Shown piece after piece: positions 33,837 to 42,588 of a stretch of 64,000 nucleotides of DNA (position 1 is its first letter; each line of letters starts with the position of its first letter). The position numbers and the translations under genes are program-made. The stretch is taken from the NCBI GenBank assembly GCA_949296645.1, contig CASFPH010000010.1, forward strand, positions 1 to 64,000. The letters run 5' to 3'. This DNA is from an uncultured Bacteroidales bacterium. GTDB taxonomy: Bacteria; Bacteroidota; Bacteroidia; Bacteroidales; UBA932. The notes under the pieces were generated by a model that made no database searches, had not been told where the DNA came from, and saw only the letters and a list, made by a program, of their open reading frames with translations.

Positions 33837-35539
33837 TTTTCAGCAATAGTCTTCAATATGCTTTCCATCTTGGCAGCACTTTCACCGAGTATTGAGGCTA
33901 TGTCCTTGACCATCTCGGCATTTCTGGCAAGCACTTCGCCTACCTTTTCGGACACGGACTCGCGCAACGTCGCGGAATCATCCATATTCCTTATTATTCC
34001 GCAAAGTATCTTGTTGCTTACAACCGGTATTATAGAAAGCTTCACTAAAGAAGAACCGTTCTTCACCTCATATTCATGTACATCGTCATCCCCGAATGCA
34101 GACATGAAATATTTATGGTAAGGAACAAGCTTCCTGAGATCCGCACCAACAAGCGATCCCAACGTATCGGCAAGCAGTCTGAGTTCCTCCCCACCCTGCT
34201 CGACGAATTTTTCGTTTGCGTTTATCAGGCGCAGGTCCTTGTCTACGAGAACTACTCCGTAAGGCATTTTGGCTAACAATGCAGACGCCTGACTCTGTGC
34301 TTCCTTTCGCATCTGGGAGACACACATCTCCCTTTCCGCCTTACCTTCTGCGAGTGCTTTCGCAAACTCGCGGCAATTGTCATACCCGCAGCCTGAACAA
34401 TTAAGTTCATCGGATTTGCTTTTCTTCCCTATGCTTTCGAGAAGGGAACGGATCTCTTCTTCGCTATATGAACACTTCATTCTGTAGGGAATATCATATT
34501 CGCTGTCAGACATTGGAACCTCAGGAAAATCCACATTACGGTGCGGAAGTGTCCTGAAGAAAGCGTAATTGTCTATCAGACGTGCTCTCTTTACGGCAAC
34601 AGACGCTCCGTCAGCGGCTTCAGGTCCCTTGATACAACCGCCCTGACATGCAGTCATTTCAAGAAAAAGTTTTTTCCCGGCAGAATCAAGACGAGGAATA
34701 TCCCTGCATATATCCATTACCGAATACATTCCGGAAAAACTCATATACCCTGCATCGACAGTATCGGCATCGGAATTCATTGTCTTTATCATACCGCCGT
34801 CTACAGGAAAGAGGCCTGCAATTCTTGAAGAACCAAGAATAAAATCTCCAGGCAGATCTGCACGGGAAGCCATGTTAAGGTCTATACCCTCAGTTTCGAA
34901 AAACGAAAAAAGTTCGCTGAATGTAATCACGGCATCGAATATGCCTCCATATATATCAGATTCCCTTTTCTTTGACACGCACGGCGATATAAAAACTACG
35001 GATGCATCCGCAAACTCCGGAAGAGCCTTGATCATCCTCGCATGAACCACCATCGGAGAAGCTACAGGTGCAAGATATCGTTTCAGTTCAGGGTAATATA
35101 TTCTTATATAATTCACAACAGTAGGACAACATGTTCCGATCAGCACATTCACATCCGATCCGTTCAGGAAAGCGGATGTAGCTTCGGAAACCCTGTCCGC
35201 TGCTATTGCCGTCTCCGAAACGGCAGAAAAACCTGCAAGATAAAGCGCTTTCAGAAAAGGCAGCACGCTTTCTTTTTCAAATTCAGCAAGAACGGACGGA
35301 GCTATTGCAGCCACGACTTTTTTACCGGACATGAGAAGATCGGAAAGCACAGGTCTGTCATCCCTGTATTTTTTAGCGCCTGCAGGACATACCTTGATAC
35401 ACCTTCCGCAATAGATACATAAAGACGGCACTACGGATGCGGCCTGGTTCTCGATTTTGATTGACTTTACAGGACAACTCCGCACACATCTGTAACAGTC
35501 GCGGCAGTCGGCCTCTTCCGTATAGATAACATTCTTCAT
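33833..35539 (-). CDS. PAS-containing sensory [FeFe]-hydrogenase-like protein
   Basis: This 568-residue protein combines two ferredoxin-type [4Fe-4S] motifs (CxxCxxCxxxCP at 12-22 and 41-51), a hydrogenase H-cluster domain, a CSGCGYDNC cluster motif (381-389) and a C-terminal PAS domain (about 420-530) with a coiled tail. H-cluster motifs are present though divergent: TCCP at 136-139 (L1), SPCVSKKRE near 185 (L2) and EMTACQGGCIKG near 294 (L3). No HydE, HydF or HydG maturase genes are nearby. Domain order fits sensory group C/D hydrogenases, proposed to sense H2 and signal through the linked phosphatase. Both L1 cysteines are kept, so some catalysis is possible. Confidence 0.85.
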   Translation of the reverse strand: MKNVIYTEEADCRDCYRCVRSCPVKSIKIENQAASVVPSLCIYCGRCIKVCPAGAKKYRDDRPVLSDLLMSGKKVVAAIAPSVLAEFEKESVLPFLKALYLAGFSAVSETAIAADRVSEATSAFLNGSDVNVLIGTCCPTVVNYIRIYYPELKRYLAPVASPMVVHARMIKALPEFADASVVFISPCVSKKRESDIYGGIFDAVITFSELFSFFETEGIDLNMASRADLPGDFILGSSRIAGLFPVDGGMIKTMNSDADTVDAGYMSFSGMYSVMDICRDIPRLDSAGKKLFLEMTACQGGCIKGPEAADGASVAVKRARLIDNYAFFRTLPHRNVDFPEVPMSDSEYDIPYRMKCSYSEEEIRSLLESIGKKSKSDELNCSGCGYDNCREFAKALAEGKAEREMCVSQMRKEAQSQASALLAKMPYGVVLVDKDLRLINANEKFVEQGGEELRLLADTLGSLVGADLRKLVPYHKYFMSAFGDDDVHEYEVKNGSSLVKLSIIPVVSNKILCGIIRNMDDSATLRESVSEKVGEVLARNAEMVKDIASILGESAAKMESILKTIAEK

Positions 35540-35561
35540 GCCTCCATCGTGTTGGTGTGTA

Positions 35562-36188
35562 TTATAATCCCAGTTTTCTGTCTATGAATTCCTTGATATA
35601 TTCGGCAGTCTTTTCCTCTCCGAGAACCGAGGAATTCACGCACAAATGGTAAGAATCAGCTGCCCCCCATATCTTGGATGAATAATAATTGTAGTATGAG
35701 GAACGTCTTGCGTCGGCTTTTTCAGCTATCTTTTCGGCATCCCCGGCTGATACGTTCTGGAGTTCGGAGATTCTTCTGACCCTGTCGGCCATATCTGCCG
35801 TAATAAAAATATTTACGACTCTCGGATAGTCGCGCAGAATATAATCCGCGCATCTTCCGACAAAAATGCATGATTCCTTTTCTGCCAGATTTCTGATCAC
35901 ATCACTCTGTATCTTGAAAAGAGTGTCGTTTCCCAGAACATTGTCATACATGTCTCCAAGAAACGGGGACCTTATATAATCCATCATCATCGTAAGAAGA
36001 CTGCTGTTGCCTGAATGTTTCTCATCGGCTTCTTCAAAGAACTTTTCTCCAAAACCGCTTTCCTTTGCTGCAATCTTGAGCAGTCTCTTGTCATATACCG
36101 GAATTCCGTAGGCTTCAGACAAAAGAACCCCTATTGCCTTACCCCCGCTGCCGAGCTGGCGGCCTATATTGATGACAAACTTTTCCAT
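35562..36188 (-). CDS. Cytidylate kinase-like family protein
   Basis: A 208-residue P-loop protein of the cytidylate-kinase-like family (AAA_26 type). It begins VINIGRQLGSGGKAIG, a nucleotide-binding loop, and continues with IPVYDKRLL, CIFVGRCADYIL and a region VNIFITADMADRV, all typical of this family. It is not the housekeeping cmk (which carries a GTxxxxVF-type motif); substrate is unknown. In many anaerobes these genes sit beside transporters or redox operons. Here it is 9 bp after the MATE transporter and 22 bp before the hydrogenase-like sensor. Confidence 0.8.
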   Translation of the reverse strand: MEKFVINIGRQLGSGGKAIGVLLSEAYGIPVYDKRLLKIAAKESGFGEKFFEEADEKHSGNSSLLTMMMDYIRSPFLGDMYDNVLGNDTLFKIQSDVIRNLAEKESCIFVGRCADYILRDYPRVVNIFITADMADRVRRISELQNVSAGDAEKIAEKADARRSSYYNYYSSKIWGAADSYHLCVNSSVLGEEKTAEYIKEFIDRKLGL

Positions 36189-36197
36189 ATATCTATT

Positions 36198-37568
36198 CTA
36201 ATTTTTTCTGAAACTCTTTAATTTAACAATCAAGATCACTGCCGCCACCACAGTAGTCAGGAAATCGGAGAAAGGCATGCTGCACCATACTCCGGCACTG
36301 CCTCCATAACCCAAATTTACGAAAATTTCCGGCAGGAATATCAAAAACGGCATAAGAAAAAGCAACTGTCTCGAAAGCGAAAGGAATATTGCTGTCCCTG
36401 CCTTGCCGATGCTCTGGAAAAAGTTCGTCGTAACCATCTGGAAGCCTATTAAAGGAAAACAGAAGAAAACTATCTTCATTCCCCGCACGGAAAGATCCAT
36501 AAGTTCGGGATCATTGGTAAATGCAGAAACGACAAGATGAGGGAAAAACTCTCCGATTATGAAACCGAAAGTAGTAACCACCGTAGCTCCGTATATAGTC
36601 AGTTTCAACACCCTTAGCATTCGCTTGTAATTGCCGGCACCGTAGTTGTATCCGGCAATAGGCTGCATGCCCTGATTCAATCCCATAACTATCATCACGA
36701 AAAGGAAACTTATTCTGTTCACAATCCCGTAAGCACCTATATTGAGGTCCCCGCCGTACATCTTCAACCCCTTGTTTATGAGTATGACTATAAAGCATGC
36801 TGCAAGATTCATAAGAAACGGAGCCATACCTATTGCAAAGGTATCCTTCACGATTCTTTTGTCAAGGCGGTAGATTCCCTTTTGAAAATGCAGAAGTTCA
36901 CTTTTGTCAGAAAACAACTTGAACTGCCATGCAAGGGAAATAAGCTGCGCCAGTATGGTTGCGATGGCCGCTCCCCTTATACCCCATCCGAAACCGTATA
37001 TGAACAACGGGTCCAGAAAGGCATTGACCACCACAGTCAGAATGGTGGTATACATGGATTTGGCAGGATGTCCGGCAGAACGGAGCATCGAATTGAGGCC
37101 GAAATAAATATGAGAGAATACATTGCCTAACAATATTATCTGCATATAATCCCTCGCATATCCGATTGTGGATTCACTCGCACCGAAAAAGTACAGGATC
37201 GGATCAAGAAAAAGCAATGTAACAATTCCTACCGCAATACCGACAATAAGATTCAATACAAGTACATTGCCCAGTACACGCTTCGCCGAATCATAATCCT
37301 TCTGGCCGAGCCTCATGGAAACAAGCGTGGAAGCCCCGACTCCGACCAAGGAGCCGAAAGCGGCAGCCAGATTCATCAGAGGAAACGTAAGAGCGAGGCC
37401 AGAAATTGCAAGCGGGCCTACTCCGAGCCCGATAAAAATACTGTCGACCATATTATAAAGAGAAGACGCCGTCATGGCGATTATGGCCGGAAGAGAATAC
37501 TTCATGAGCAGACTGCCGATACTCTCAGTACCAAGCTCTGAAGCTGAACCTTTGATAATTTCACTCAT
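36198..37568 (-). CDS. MATE family efflux transporter
   Basis: A 456-residue inner-membrane protein with twelve predicted helices and MATE features: ITMTASSLYNMVDSIFIGLGVG near the N-terminus and the repeated N/C halves with QGMQPIAGYNYGAG (about residue 270-283). MATE transporters export cationic compounds using Na+ or H+ gradients. It is the first gene of the operon with the cytidylate-kinase-like, hydrogenase-like and phosphatase genes, so it may be expressed in response to the same anaerobic or redox signal. Substrate unknown. Confidence 0.9.
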   Translation of the reverse strand: MSEIIKGSASELGTESIGSLLMKYSLPAIIAMTASSLYNMVDSIFIGLGVGPLAISGLALTFPLMNLAAAFGSLVGVGASTLVSMRLGQKDYDSAKRVLGNVLVLNLIVGIAVGIVTLLFLDPILYFFGASESTIGYARDYMQIILLGNVFSHIYFGLNSMLRSAGHPAKSMYTTILTVVVNAFLDPLFIYGFGWGIRGAAIATILAQLISLAWQFKLFSDKSELLHFQKGIYRLDKRIVKDTFAIGMAPFLMNLAACFIVILINKGLKMYGGDLNIGAYGIVNRISFLFVMIVMGLNQGMQPIAGYNYGAGNYKRMLRVLKLTIYGATVVTTFGFIIGEFFPHLVVSAFTNDPELMDLSVRGMKIVFFCFPLIGFQMVTTNFFQSIGKAGTAIFLSLSRQLLFLMPFLIFLPEIFVNLGYGGSAGVWCSMPFSDFLTTVVAAVILIVKLKSFRKN

Positions 37569-37605
37569 ATTTAATATAAATACATGTAATAACAGTTCTC
37601 GGGGT

Positions 37606-37613
37606 CAAAGTTA
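37606..37613 (-). promoter_or_regulatory. MATE operon promoter -7 element
   Basis: TAACTTTG on the minus strand, about 38 bp before the MATE start; -33 not clear. Confidence 0.45.
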
Positions 37614-37633
37614 CTGATTAATTTCCAAAATTG

Positions 37634-37665
37634 TTTTGAAATAAAAATTGTTTTACCTATATTTG
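37634..37665 (+). promoter_or_regulatory. Promoter of the lysine/DAP operon
   Basis: TTTTG (to 37638), 19 bp, TATATTTG (37658-37665): an exact Bacteroidota promoter. Transcription should begin near 37672, leaving a leader of about 170 nt before the first gene. Confidence 0.75.
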
Positions 37666-37706
37666 TTTTTTGTTATAAGGCAACCAATATATAGTTACTG
37701 ACCTGC

Positions 37707-37781
37707 ATGGCATTGAAATCCAAACATAACCCAAAACAGAATAAGCGGAAGAACTGTCTGCCGTGGAACTTCATTGCCTGA
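37707..37781 (+). CDS. Lysine-rich leader peptide of the DAP operon
   Basis: ATG 37707 to TGA 37779-37781 encodes 24 residues with Lys at positions 4, 6, 10, 13 and 15 (AAA, AAA, AAA, AAG, AAG). It ends ...CLPWNFIA. It lies between a strong promoter and the M20/lysC/dap genes, and its last codons contain the GTGGAAC arm of the antiterminator hairpin. A short Lys-rich frame in front of lysine-synthesis genes is the hallmark of ribosome-mediated attenuation: when charged tRNA-Lys is scarce the ribosome stalls on the Lys codons and frees that arm. Translation is not shown, only inferred. Confidence 0.65.
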   Translation: MALKSKHNPKQNKRKNCLPWNFIA

Positions 37782-37843
37782 TGTCATAAATACGACACTT
37801 ATTTGTTTGAGCGGTTCCACTACGGAATCGTTTTTTGTTTTTT
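37761..37843 (+). promoter_or_regulatory. Attenuator: antiterminator/terminator pair before the DAP operon
   Basis: Two exclusive structures share one strand. Antiterminator: GTGGAAC (37763-37769) with GTTCCAC (37814-37820), extendable by CCG/CGG past a 2-nt bulge. Terminator: CGGTTCC (37812-37818), loop ACTAC, GGAATCG (37824-37830), then TTTTTTGTTTTTT up to the ATG at 37844. A ribosome finishing the leader peptide at 37781 would cover the first arm and allow termination; one stalled on Lys codons would leave it free. Confidence 0.65.
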
Positions 37844-38863
37844 ATGGAACTTGAAGATTTTATAGAAATTCTGAAAATAGACTCGACTTCCTCGAAGGAA
37901 AGGGAACTGGCGGAGTATCTGGAAAAAAAGCTGGATGACGGTATATGCCGTGTGGAAAGGCATGAAGTAGGCGACGGCACTTTGAACCTCATGTTTTCCT
38001 GGGGAACTCCTGACATAGTATTCTGTACCCACATGGATACAGTACCTCCTTACATACCACCGTCAATAAGGAAAGAAAGCGGCAGGAAAACAATTTTCGG
38101 ACGCGGAAGCTGTGATGCCAAAGGTCAGATCTACGCCATGTACCGGGCATGCAGAAGACTGGCGGATTCAGGAGAATCCGGATTCGGACTTCTGCTCGTA
38201 TCCGGAGAAGAATGCGGTTCAAAGGGAGCCATAAAAGCAGCGGGATATCTACCCGAAACCGGAACTGTAATTGTAGGGGAACCGACGGACAACATGACCG
38301 TATCGGCGTCGAAAGGCACAATGGCATTCGATATCGAGATAAAAGGCATCCCTTTTCACTCTGGATATCCTGAATACGGGAAAAGCGCGATAGACATGTT
38401 TATCGGTTTCATGAACGGTCTGAACAACACAGTCTTTCCCGAAGATCCTCTGCTTGGAAAAACCACATATAATGTCGGGATGCTAAAAAGCGACAATCCC
38501 AGGAATATCCTGAGCGGCATACTTACCTTCAGCCTCTACTTCCGCACGACTTTTGCAAGCTGCGACATGATAGAGAAGACCGTACTCGGACTGTGTGTGG
38601 AGGGGATATCGGCAAAGCCGCTTGGAGGAGACAGACCTATGGAATATCTCACTACGGGAAATGCCATCGGTATAAAGTCAAAACCGGTATCATTCGGAAG
38701 CGATGCACCGAGGCTGAACAATTTCAGAAACAGGATGATAATGGGCGCAGGCTCCATTCTTGTGGCCCATACGGAAAATGAGCATGTGACTGAAGAGGAG
38801 CTCGACAAGGCTACGGAAAACTACATTGAATTATTCAGATATCTAAAAAGCAATAATATATGA
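37844..38863 (+). CDS. M20 family deacylase, probable DapE-like
   Basis: A 339-residue M20 metallopeptidase/deacylase. Metal and catalytic motifs are visible: CTHMDTVPP (near 66-74), FGRGSCDAKGQ (near 87-97), SGEECGSKGA with catalytic Glu-Glu (near 124) and a C-terminal GSDAP/HTENE (HTENEHV near 310). It starts at ATG 37844; the TTG at 37835 lies in the terminator T run. As first gene before lysC-dapB-dapA-dapD it most likely removes the acyl group from N-acyl-LL-diaminopimelate (DapE role). ArgE/LysK-type specificity cannot be excluded from sequence. It overlaps lysC by 4 bp. Confidence 0.8.
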   Translation: MELEDFIEILKIDSTSSKERELAEYLEKKLDDGICRVERHEVGDGTLNLMFSWGTPDIVFCTHMDTVPPYIPPSIRKESGRKTIFGRGSCDAKGQIYAMYRACRRLADSGESGFGLLLVSGEECGSKGAIKAAGYLPETGTVIVGEPTDNMTVSASKGTMAFDIEIKGIPFHSGYPEYGKSAIDMFIGFMNGLNNTVFPEDPLLGKTTYNVGMLKSDNPRNILSGILTFSLYFRTTFASCDMIEKTVLGLCVEGISAKPLGGDRPMEYLTTGNAIGIKSKPVSFGSDAPRLNNFRNRMIMGAGSILVAHTENEHVTEEELDKATENYIELFRYLKSNNI

Positions 38864-40227
38864 TAGTAATGAAATTCGGCGGAACGTCGGTAGCGGATCC
38901 GCCTGCCGTAAGAAGAATAAGAGGACTTATCAGGGACAGATTGGGGAAAAGGCCTGCAATAGTGGTATCAGCTCTTTCAGGCGTGACTGATGCCCTTTAC
39001 AGGCTGTGCGAAATGTGCATGAACGGAAGTGAAAGGGAGATAACGGAACTCGTATCCTCGATAAGGGACAGGCACATGAACATGGTTCACGAGCTCATCA
39101 GCGCACCGGAATATTCACTTCCGGCAGAAGAGGATGTTGAAAAAATATGCGGGGAACTGGAACTTCTGTCACTCTCGGCATGCCATTTGGGAGAACTTTC
39201 CGACAGGACAAAAGCGAAAATAATATCTTGCGGCGAATACCTTTCATCAAGGATAATACACCGTTACCTGAACGCCGAAAGAATCAGGACTGCTTTCGCG
39301 GATGCAAGGAAAATGATCATAACGGACGACGAAATACTCAAGGGCAATCCAGACATGGACGCCATTTGTTCATCCGTGCCGGCTACGTTACGTGAAGCCG
39401 GGGAAGACTGTGACGCAGTAATAACGCAGGGATTCGTATCTTCCGACAGCCATGGACATGCCACCGTCCTCGGACGCGGGGGATCGGACTATACGGCATC
39501 CATGATAGGAATGGCGATAAATGCCGAGGAAATAGAGATTTGGACCGATGTGGACGGAGTCCATACATCAGATCCGAGAAAAGTGAAGGGTACGAGAAGC
39601 CTGTCACATATATCATTCGAAGAGGCAGCCGAAATGGCACATTTCGGAGCAAAAGTGCTGCACCCTTCTACAATAGAACCAGCCATTAGAAAAAACATTC
39701 CGATAAAAGTACTTAATTCCATGAAACCTGAAGCATCAGGAACTACAATACTGCAGGACTCCTACGCAATATCGTCAGGAGCGAAATCCATTTCATGCAA
39801 AGAAAACATAATCGTCATAAACATCTTCTCCACAAAAATGATCAACACGTTCGGTTTCCTGAACAAGGTCTTCGAAATTTTCGGCAAATACCACGTTCCG
39901 GTGGACCTGATAAGCACATCGGAAGCGAATGTTTCGATAACTCTCGAAAATAACGGGAAATTGGACGAAATAGTGAGAGAACTGTCGGGATTTGCGGAAA
40001 TAAGAGTTGAAAACGACAAGGCACAGATATCCGTAATAGGAAAGGAAGTAACCAACATCAAGGGAATGTTCAGGAAAATATTCGGTTCACTTCTGGATTA
40101 CAAAATATACATGATATCCCAGGGAGCTTCAGGGATAAATATAAGTTTTGTAATAGACAGGAACAAGTTGCACGAAATAATGAATATCCTGCATAAAGAA
40201 CTTTTCGAAAATGAAGGCAGTAATTAG
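38860..40227 (+). CDS. lysC: Aspartate kinase
   Basis: Aspartokinase phosphorylates aspartate, the first step to lysine, threonine and methionine. The 455-residue protein has the N-terminal KFGGTSVAD, SALSGVTD, the catalytic-domain TVLGRGGSDYTAS (near 208) and DVDGVHTSDPR, then two C-terminal ACT domains (from about 310) that bind feedback effectors. It is monofunctional, without homoserine dehydrogenase, so a lysine-sensitive isozyme is likely from context. ATG 38860 overlaps the M20 stop; a second ATG at codon 4 is also possible. Confidence 0.95.
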   Translation: MIVMKFGGTSVADPPAVRRIRGLIRDRLGKRPAIVVSALSGVTDALYRLCEMCMNGSEREITELVSSIRDRHMNMVHELISAPEYSLPAEEDVEKICGELELLSLSACHLGELSDRTKAKIISCGEYLSSRIIHRYLNAERIRTAFADARKMIITDDEILKGNPDMDAICSSVPATLREAGEDCDAVITQGFVSSDSHGHATVLGRGGSDYTASMIGMAINAEEIEIWTDVDGVHTSDPRKVKGTRSLSHISFEEAAEMAHFGAKVLHPSTIEPAIRKNIPIKVLNSMKPEASGTTILQDSYAISSGAKSISCKENIIVINIFSTKMINTFGFLNKVFEIFGKYHVPVDLISTSEANVSITLENNGKLDEIVRELSGFAEIRVENDKAQISVIGKEVTNIKGMFRKIFGSLLDYKIYMISQGASGINISFVIDRNKLHEIMNILHKELFENEGSN

Positions 40228-40879
40228 CGGATACGGGAAAATGGGCAGAATGATCGAAAGGATCCTGCTCGAAAAAGGCATAGAGATAGCCGGAAAAAGC
40301 GAATCGATTACTGATTTCGACAGGCAGCTGGCATCGGAATCCGTATGCATAGATTTCACCACACCGGAATCATTCAGGAAAAACTACGGCTTCCTTGCGG
40401 AGAACTTCAAGGCTGCGGTAATAGGAACGACAGGCTGGAACGACATAAGGGACAAGGTTATACGCAAATTCGAAGAATGCGGCACTCCTATGGTCTACGC
40501 ATCCAACTTCTCCATTGGAGTAAATATAATGTTCCGTCTTGCCGAATATGCATCTAAACTTATGTCCGGAAGGGATGAATACGATTCATATATTCTGGAA
40601 TTGCACCACAGGCACAAACTCGATGCCCCGAGCGGCACGGCATCCACGATTGCATCCATCGTAAAGGACGTAAGATCTTCGGAACCGGCAATAAGCTCCA
40701 TAAGATGCGGTGAGATACCGGGAATACATACTCTCGGATTTGAAAGTGCATCGGACAGGATAACAATCAGGCACGAGGCCTTCTCCAGGGAAGGTTTTGC
40801 AAGAGGCGCCGTCGAAGCTGCAATGATTGTAGAGAGTATCTCGGGAGCCCATGAATTCAAGGACCTCATAAAAATATGA
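40211..40879 (+). CDS. dapB: 4-hydroxy-tetrahydrodipicolinate reductase
   Basis: DapB reduces hydroxy-tetrahydrodipicolinate with NAD(P)H. The 222-residue protein has the dinucleotide loop SGYGKMGRMIE at the N-terminus and the catalytic signature ELHHRHKLDAPSGTA (about 135-149). At 222 residues it is shorter than E. coli DapB (273), as in other Bacteroidetes. It overlaps lysC by 17 bp, which suggests translational coupling. Confidence 0.95.
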   Translation: MKAVISGYGKMGRMIERILLEKGIEIAGKSESITDFDRQLASESVCIDFTTPESFRKNYGFLAENFKAAVIGTTGWNDIRDKVIRKFEECGTPMVYASNFSIGVNIMFRLAEYASKLMSGRDEYDSYILELHHRHKLDAPSGTASTIASIVKDVRSSEPAISSIRCGEIPGIHTLGFESASDRITIRHEAFSREGFARGAVEAAMIVESISGAHEFKDLIKI

Positions 40880-40910
40880 CCGATTAACGAAAAAACAAAA
40901 TCAAACACAT

Positions 40911-41798
40911 ATGAAAAAAGCAGATCTGACATTGAGAGGATGCGGAACAGCCCTCGTGACTCCGTTCAATGAAAACGGAACCGATTACACGGCATATGCG
41001 GAACTGGTAAAAAGACAGGTAAAGGCAGGTGTGGACTTCCTTGTACCCCTTGGAACCACGGCAGAAACCCCATGCCTGGACAATGATGAAAAAGCTGCAA
41101 TACTTGAACTGACGAAAGAGCTTTGCGGAAATCTGCCTGTTGTGGCCGGAGCCGGAACAAACTCGACTTCCGCCACTGCAAAAAACGTGGAATTCCTTGA
41201 AAAACACGGGGCCGATGCATTTCTAATCGTGACACCCTATTACAATAAACCTACCCAGGAGGGTCTCTACCTGCATTTCAGACAGATTGCAGAATCAACT
41301 GACAAGCCTGTAATACTGTACAATGTACCAGGACGTACAGGGGTGAATCTGTCAGCTGAAACGACATTAAGGTTAGCCGAAATACCGAATATCCTGGCAA
41401 TAAAGGAAGCTTCCGGAAACTATGCACAGATATCATCAATAATAAGGAATGCGCCTGAAGGGTTCTCGGTCCTCAGCGGAAATGACGACGAGGTACTCTC
41501 GCTCATGTCTACAGGAGCGTCTGGTGTCATAAGCGTGGCATCCAATATTGCACCTGAAATGATGGCCGACATGACACACCTGTTGCTTGAAGGCAGGATC
41601 GAAGAAGCAAGGAAAATACATTTTGCACTTATGCCACTGTTCAAAAACTGTTTCATTGAAAGCAATCCTATTCCGGTAAAGGCCGGACTGGCAGCAATGG
41701 GACTGATTGAAAACAGATTGCGTCTTCCGCTTACTCCAGCAACGGAAAAGACATTCTCAATAATGACAGACACTGTAAAGAATCTCGGACTGCTATGA
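40911..41798 (+). CDS. dapA: 4-hydroxy-tetrahydrodipicolinate synthase
   Basis: DapA condenses pyruvate with aspartate semialdehyde, the committed step to DAP/lysine. The 295-residue TIM-barrel protein has GTTAETPCL (catalytic Thr pair near 47), [14 protein letters not shown] with the proton-relay Tyr, [11 protein letters not shown] (near 139) and the Schiff-base Lys in [10 protein letters not shown] (near 166). Full length. It lies 31 bp after dapB and overlaps dapD by 4 bp. Often feedback-inhibited by lysine. Confidence 0.97.
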   Translation: MKKADLTLRGCGTALVTPFNENGTDYTAYAELVKRQVKAGVDFLVPLGTTAETPCLDNDEKAAILELTKELCGNLPVVAGAGTNSTSATAKNVEFLEKHGADAFLIVTPYYNKPTQEGLYLHFRQIAESTDKPVILYNVPGRTGVNLSAETTLRLAEIPNILAIKEASGNYAQISSIIRNAPEGFSVLSGNDDEVLSLMSTGASGVISVASNIAPEMMADMTHLLLEGRIEEARKIHFALMPLFKNCFIESNPIPVKAGLAAMGLIENRLRLPLTPATEKTFSIMTDTVKNLGLL

Positions 41799-42565
41799 AA
41801 GAACTTGAAAATTTCAACAGAACATGCGAACTCCTGGAAAAGGGTGAAATAAGGGTAGCTGAAAAAAGAAACGGAGAATGGACAGTAAACAGCTCCATCA
41901 AGGAAACCATTCTCGAAGGCTTCAGATACGGAAAGATGTGCGACATGACCCAGGGATATTTCCCGTTCTTCGACAAGGATTCTATACCTGTAAGAAAATT
42001 CTCCCTGAATGATGGCGTAAGGATAGTGCCTGGAGGGACTTCGGTAAGAAGGGGGGCATACATTGCAAAATCTGTAGTAATCATGCCTCCAGCATACGTC
42101 AACATAGGAGCATATGTCGACTCTGGGACAATGATAGATTCGCATGCACTTGTAGGATCATGCGCCCAGATAGGCAAAAACGTACATCTTTCGGCAGCAT
42201 CACAGATAGGAGGAGTCCTTGAACCTGTAGGAGCACTGCCTGTCATAATAGAAGACAACGTGTTCATAGGAGGCAATTGCGGTATCTACGAAGGGACAAT
42301 AATAAAGGAAAATGCTGTAATAGGAACAGGAGTGATAATAAATGCTTCAACCTCCATATTCGATGCAGTAAACGGCAGCTTCATAGTACGTGATGACAAA
42401 GGCAGAATAACGGTTCCCGAAAATGCCGTCGTTGTGGCAGGAAGCAGGCCAGTGACGAAAGGCCCTGGCAAGGATGCCGGTATACAACTGTATACACCTG
42501 TCATAGTAAAATACAGGGATTCCAAGACAGACAGATCGGTATCACTGGAAGCCCTGTTAAGATAA
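41795..42565 (+). CDS. dapD: Tetrahydrodipicolinate N-acyltransferase DapD
   Basis: Transfers a succinyl (or acetyl) group to tetrahydrodipicolinate, opening the acylated DAP branch. The 256-residue protein has a helical N-terminus and a left-handed beta-helix of hexapeptide repeats (about residues 85-220: [33 protein letters not shown]). The motif region [16 protein letters not shown] is characteristic of DapD. Together with the DapE-like M20 enzyme it points to the acylase pathway rather than direct DapL aminotransfer. It overlaps dapA by 4 bp. Confidence 0.9.
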   Translation: MKELENFNRTCELLEKGEIRVAEKRNGEWTVNSSIKETILEGFRYGKMCDMTQGYFPFFDKDSIPVRKFSLNDGVRIVPGGTSVRRGAYIAKSVVIMPPAYVNIGAYVDSGTMIDSHALVGSCAQIGKNVHLSAASQIGGVLEPVGALPVIIEDNVFIGGNCGIYEGTIIKENAVIGTGVIINASTSIFDAVNGSFIVRDDKGRITVPENAVVVAGSRPVTKGPGKDAGIQLYTPVIVKYRDSKTDRSVSLEALLR

Positions 42566-42588
42566 AACCTGACAAAAAAAAGAATGAA

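Noticed and set aside
37666..37843. Lysine (L-box) riboswitch before the DAP operon
   Set aside because: The leader is only about 170 nt, lacks the L-box conserved core, and instead has a Lys-rich frame and a terminator/antiterminator pair.
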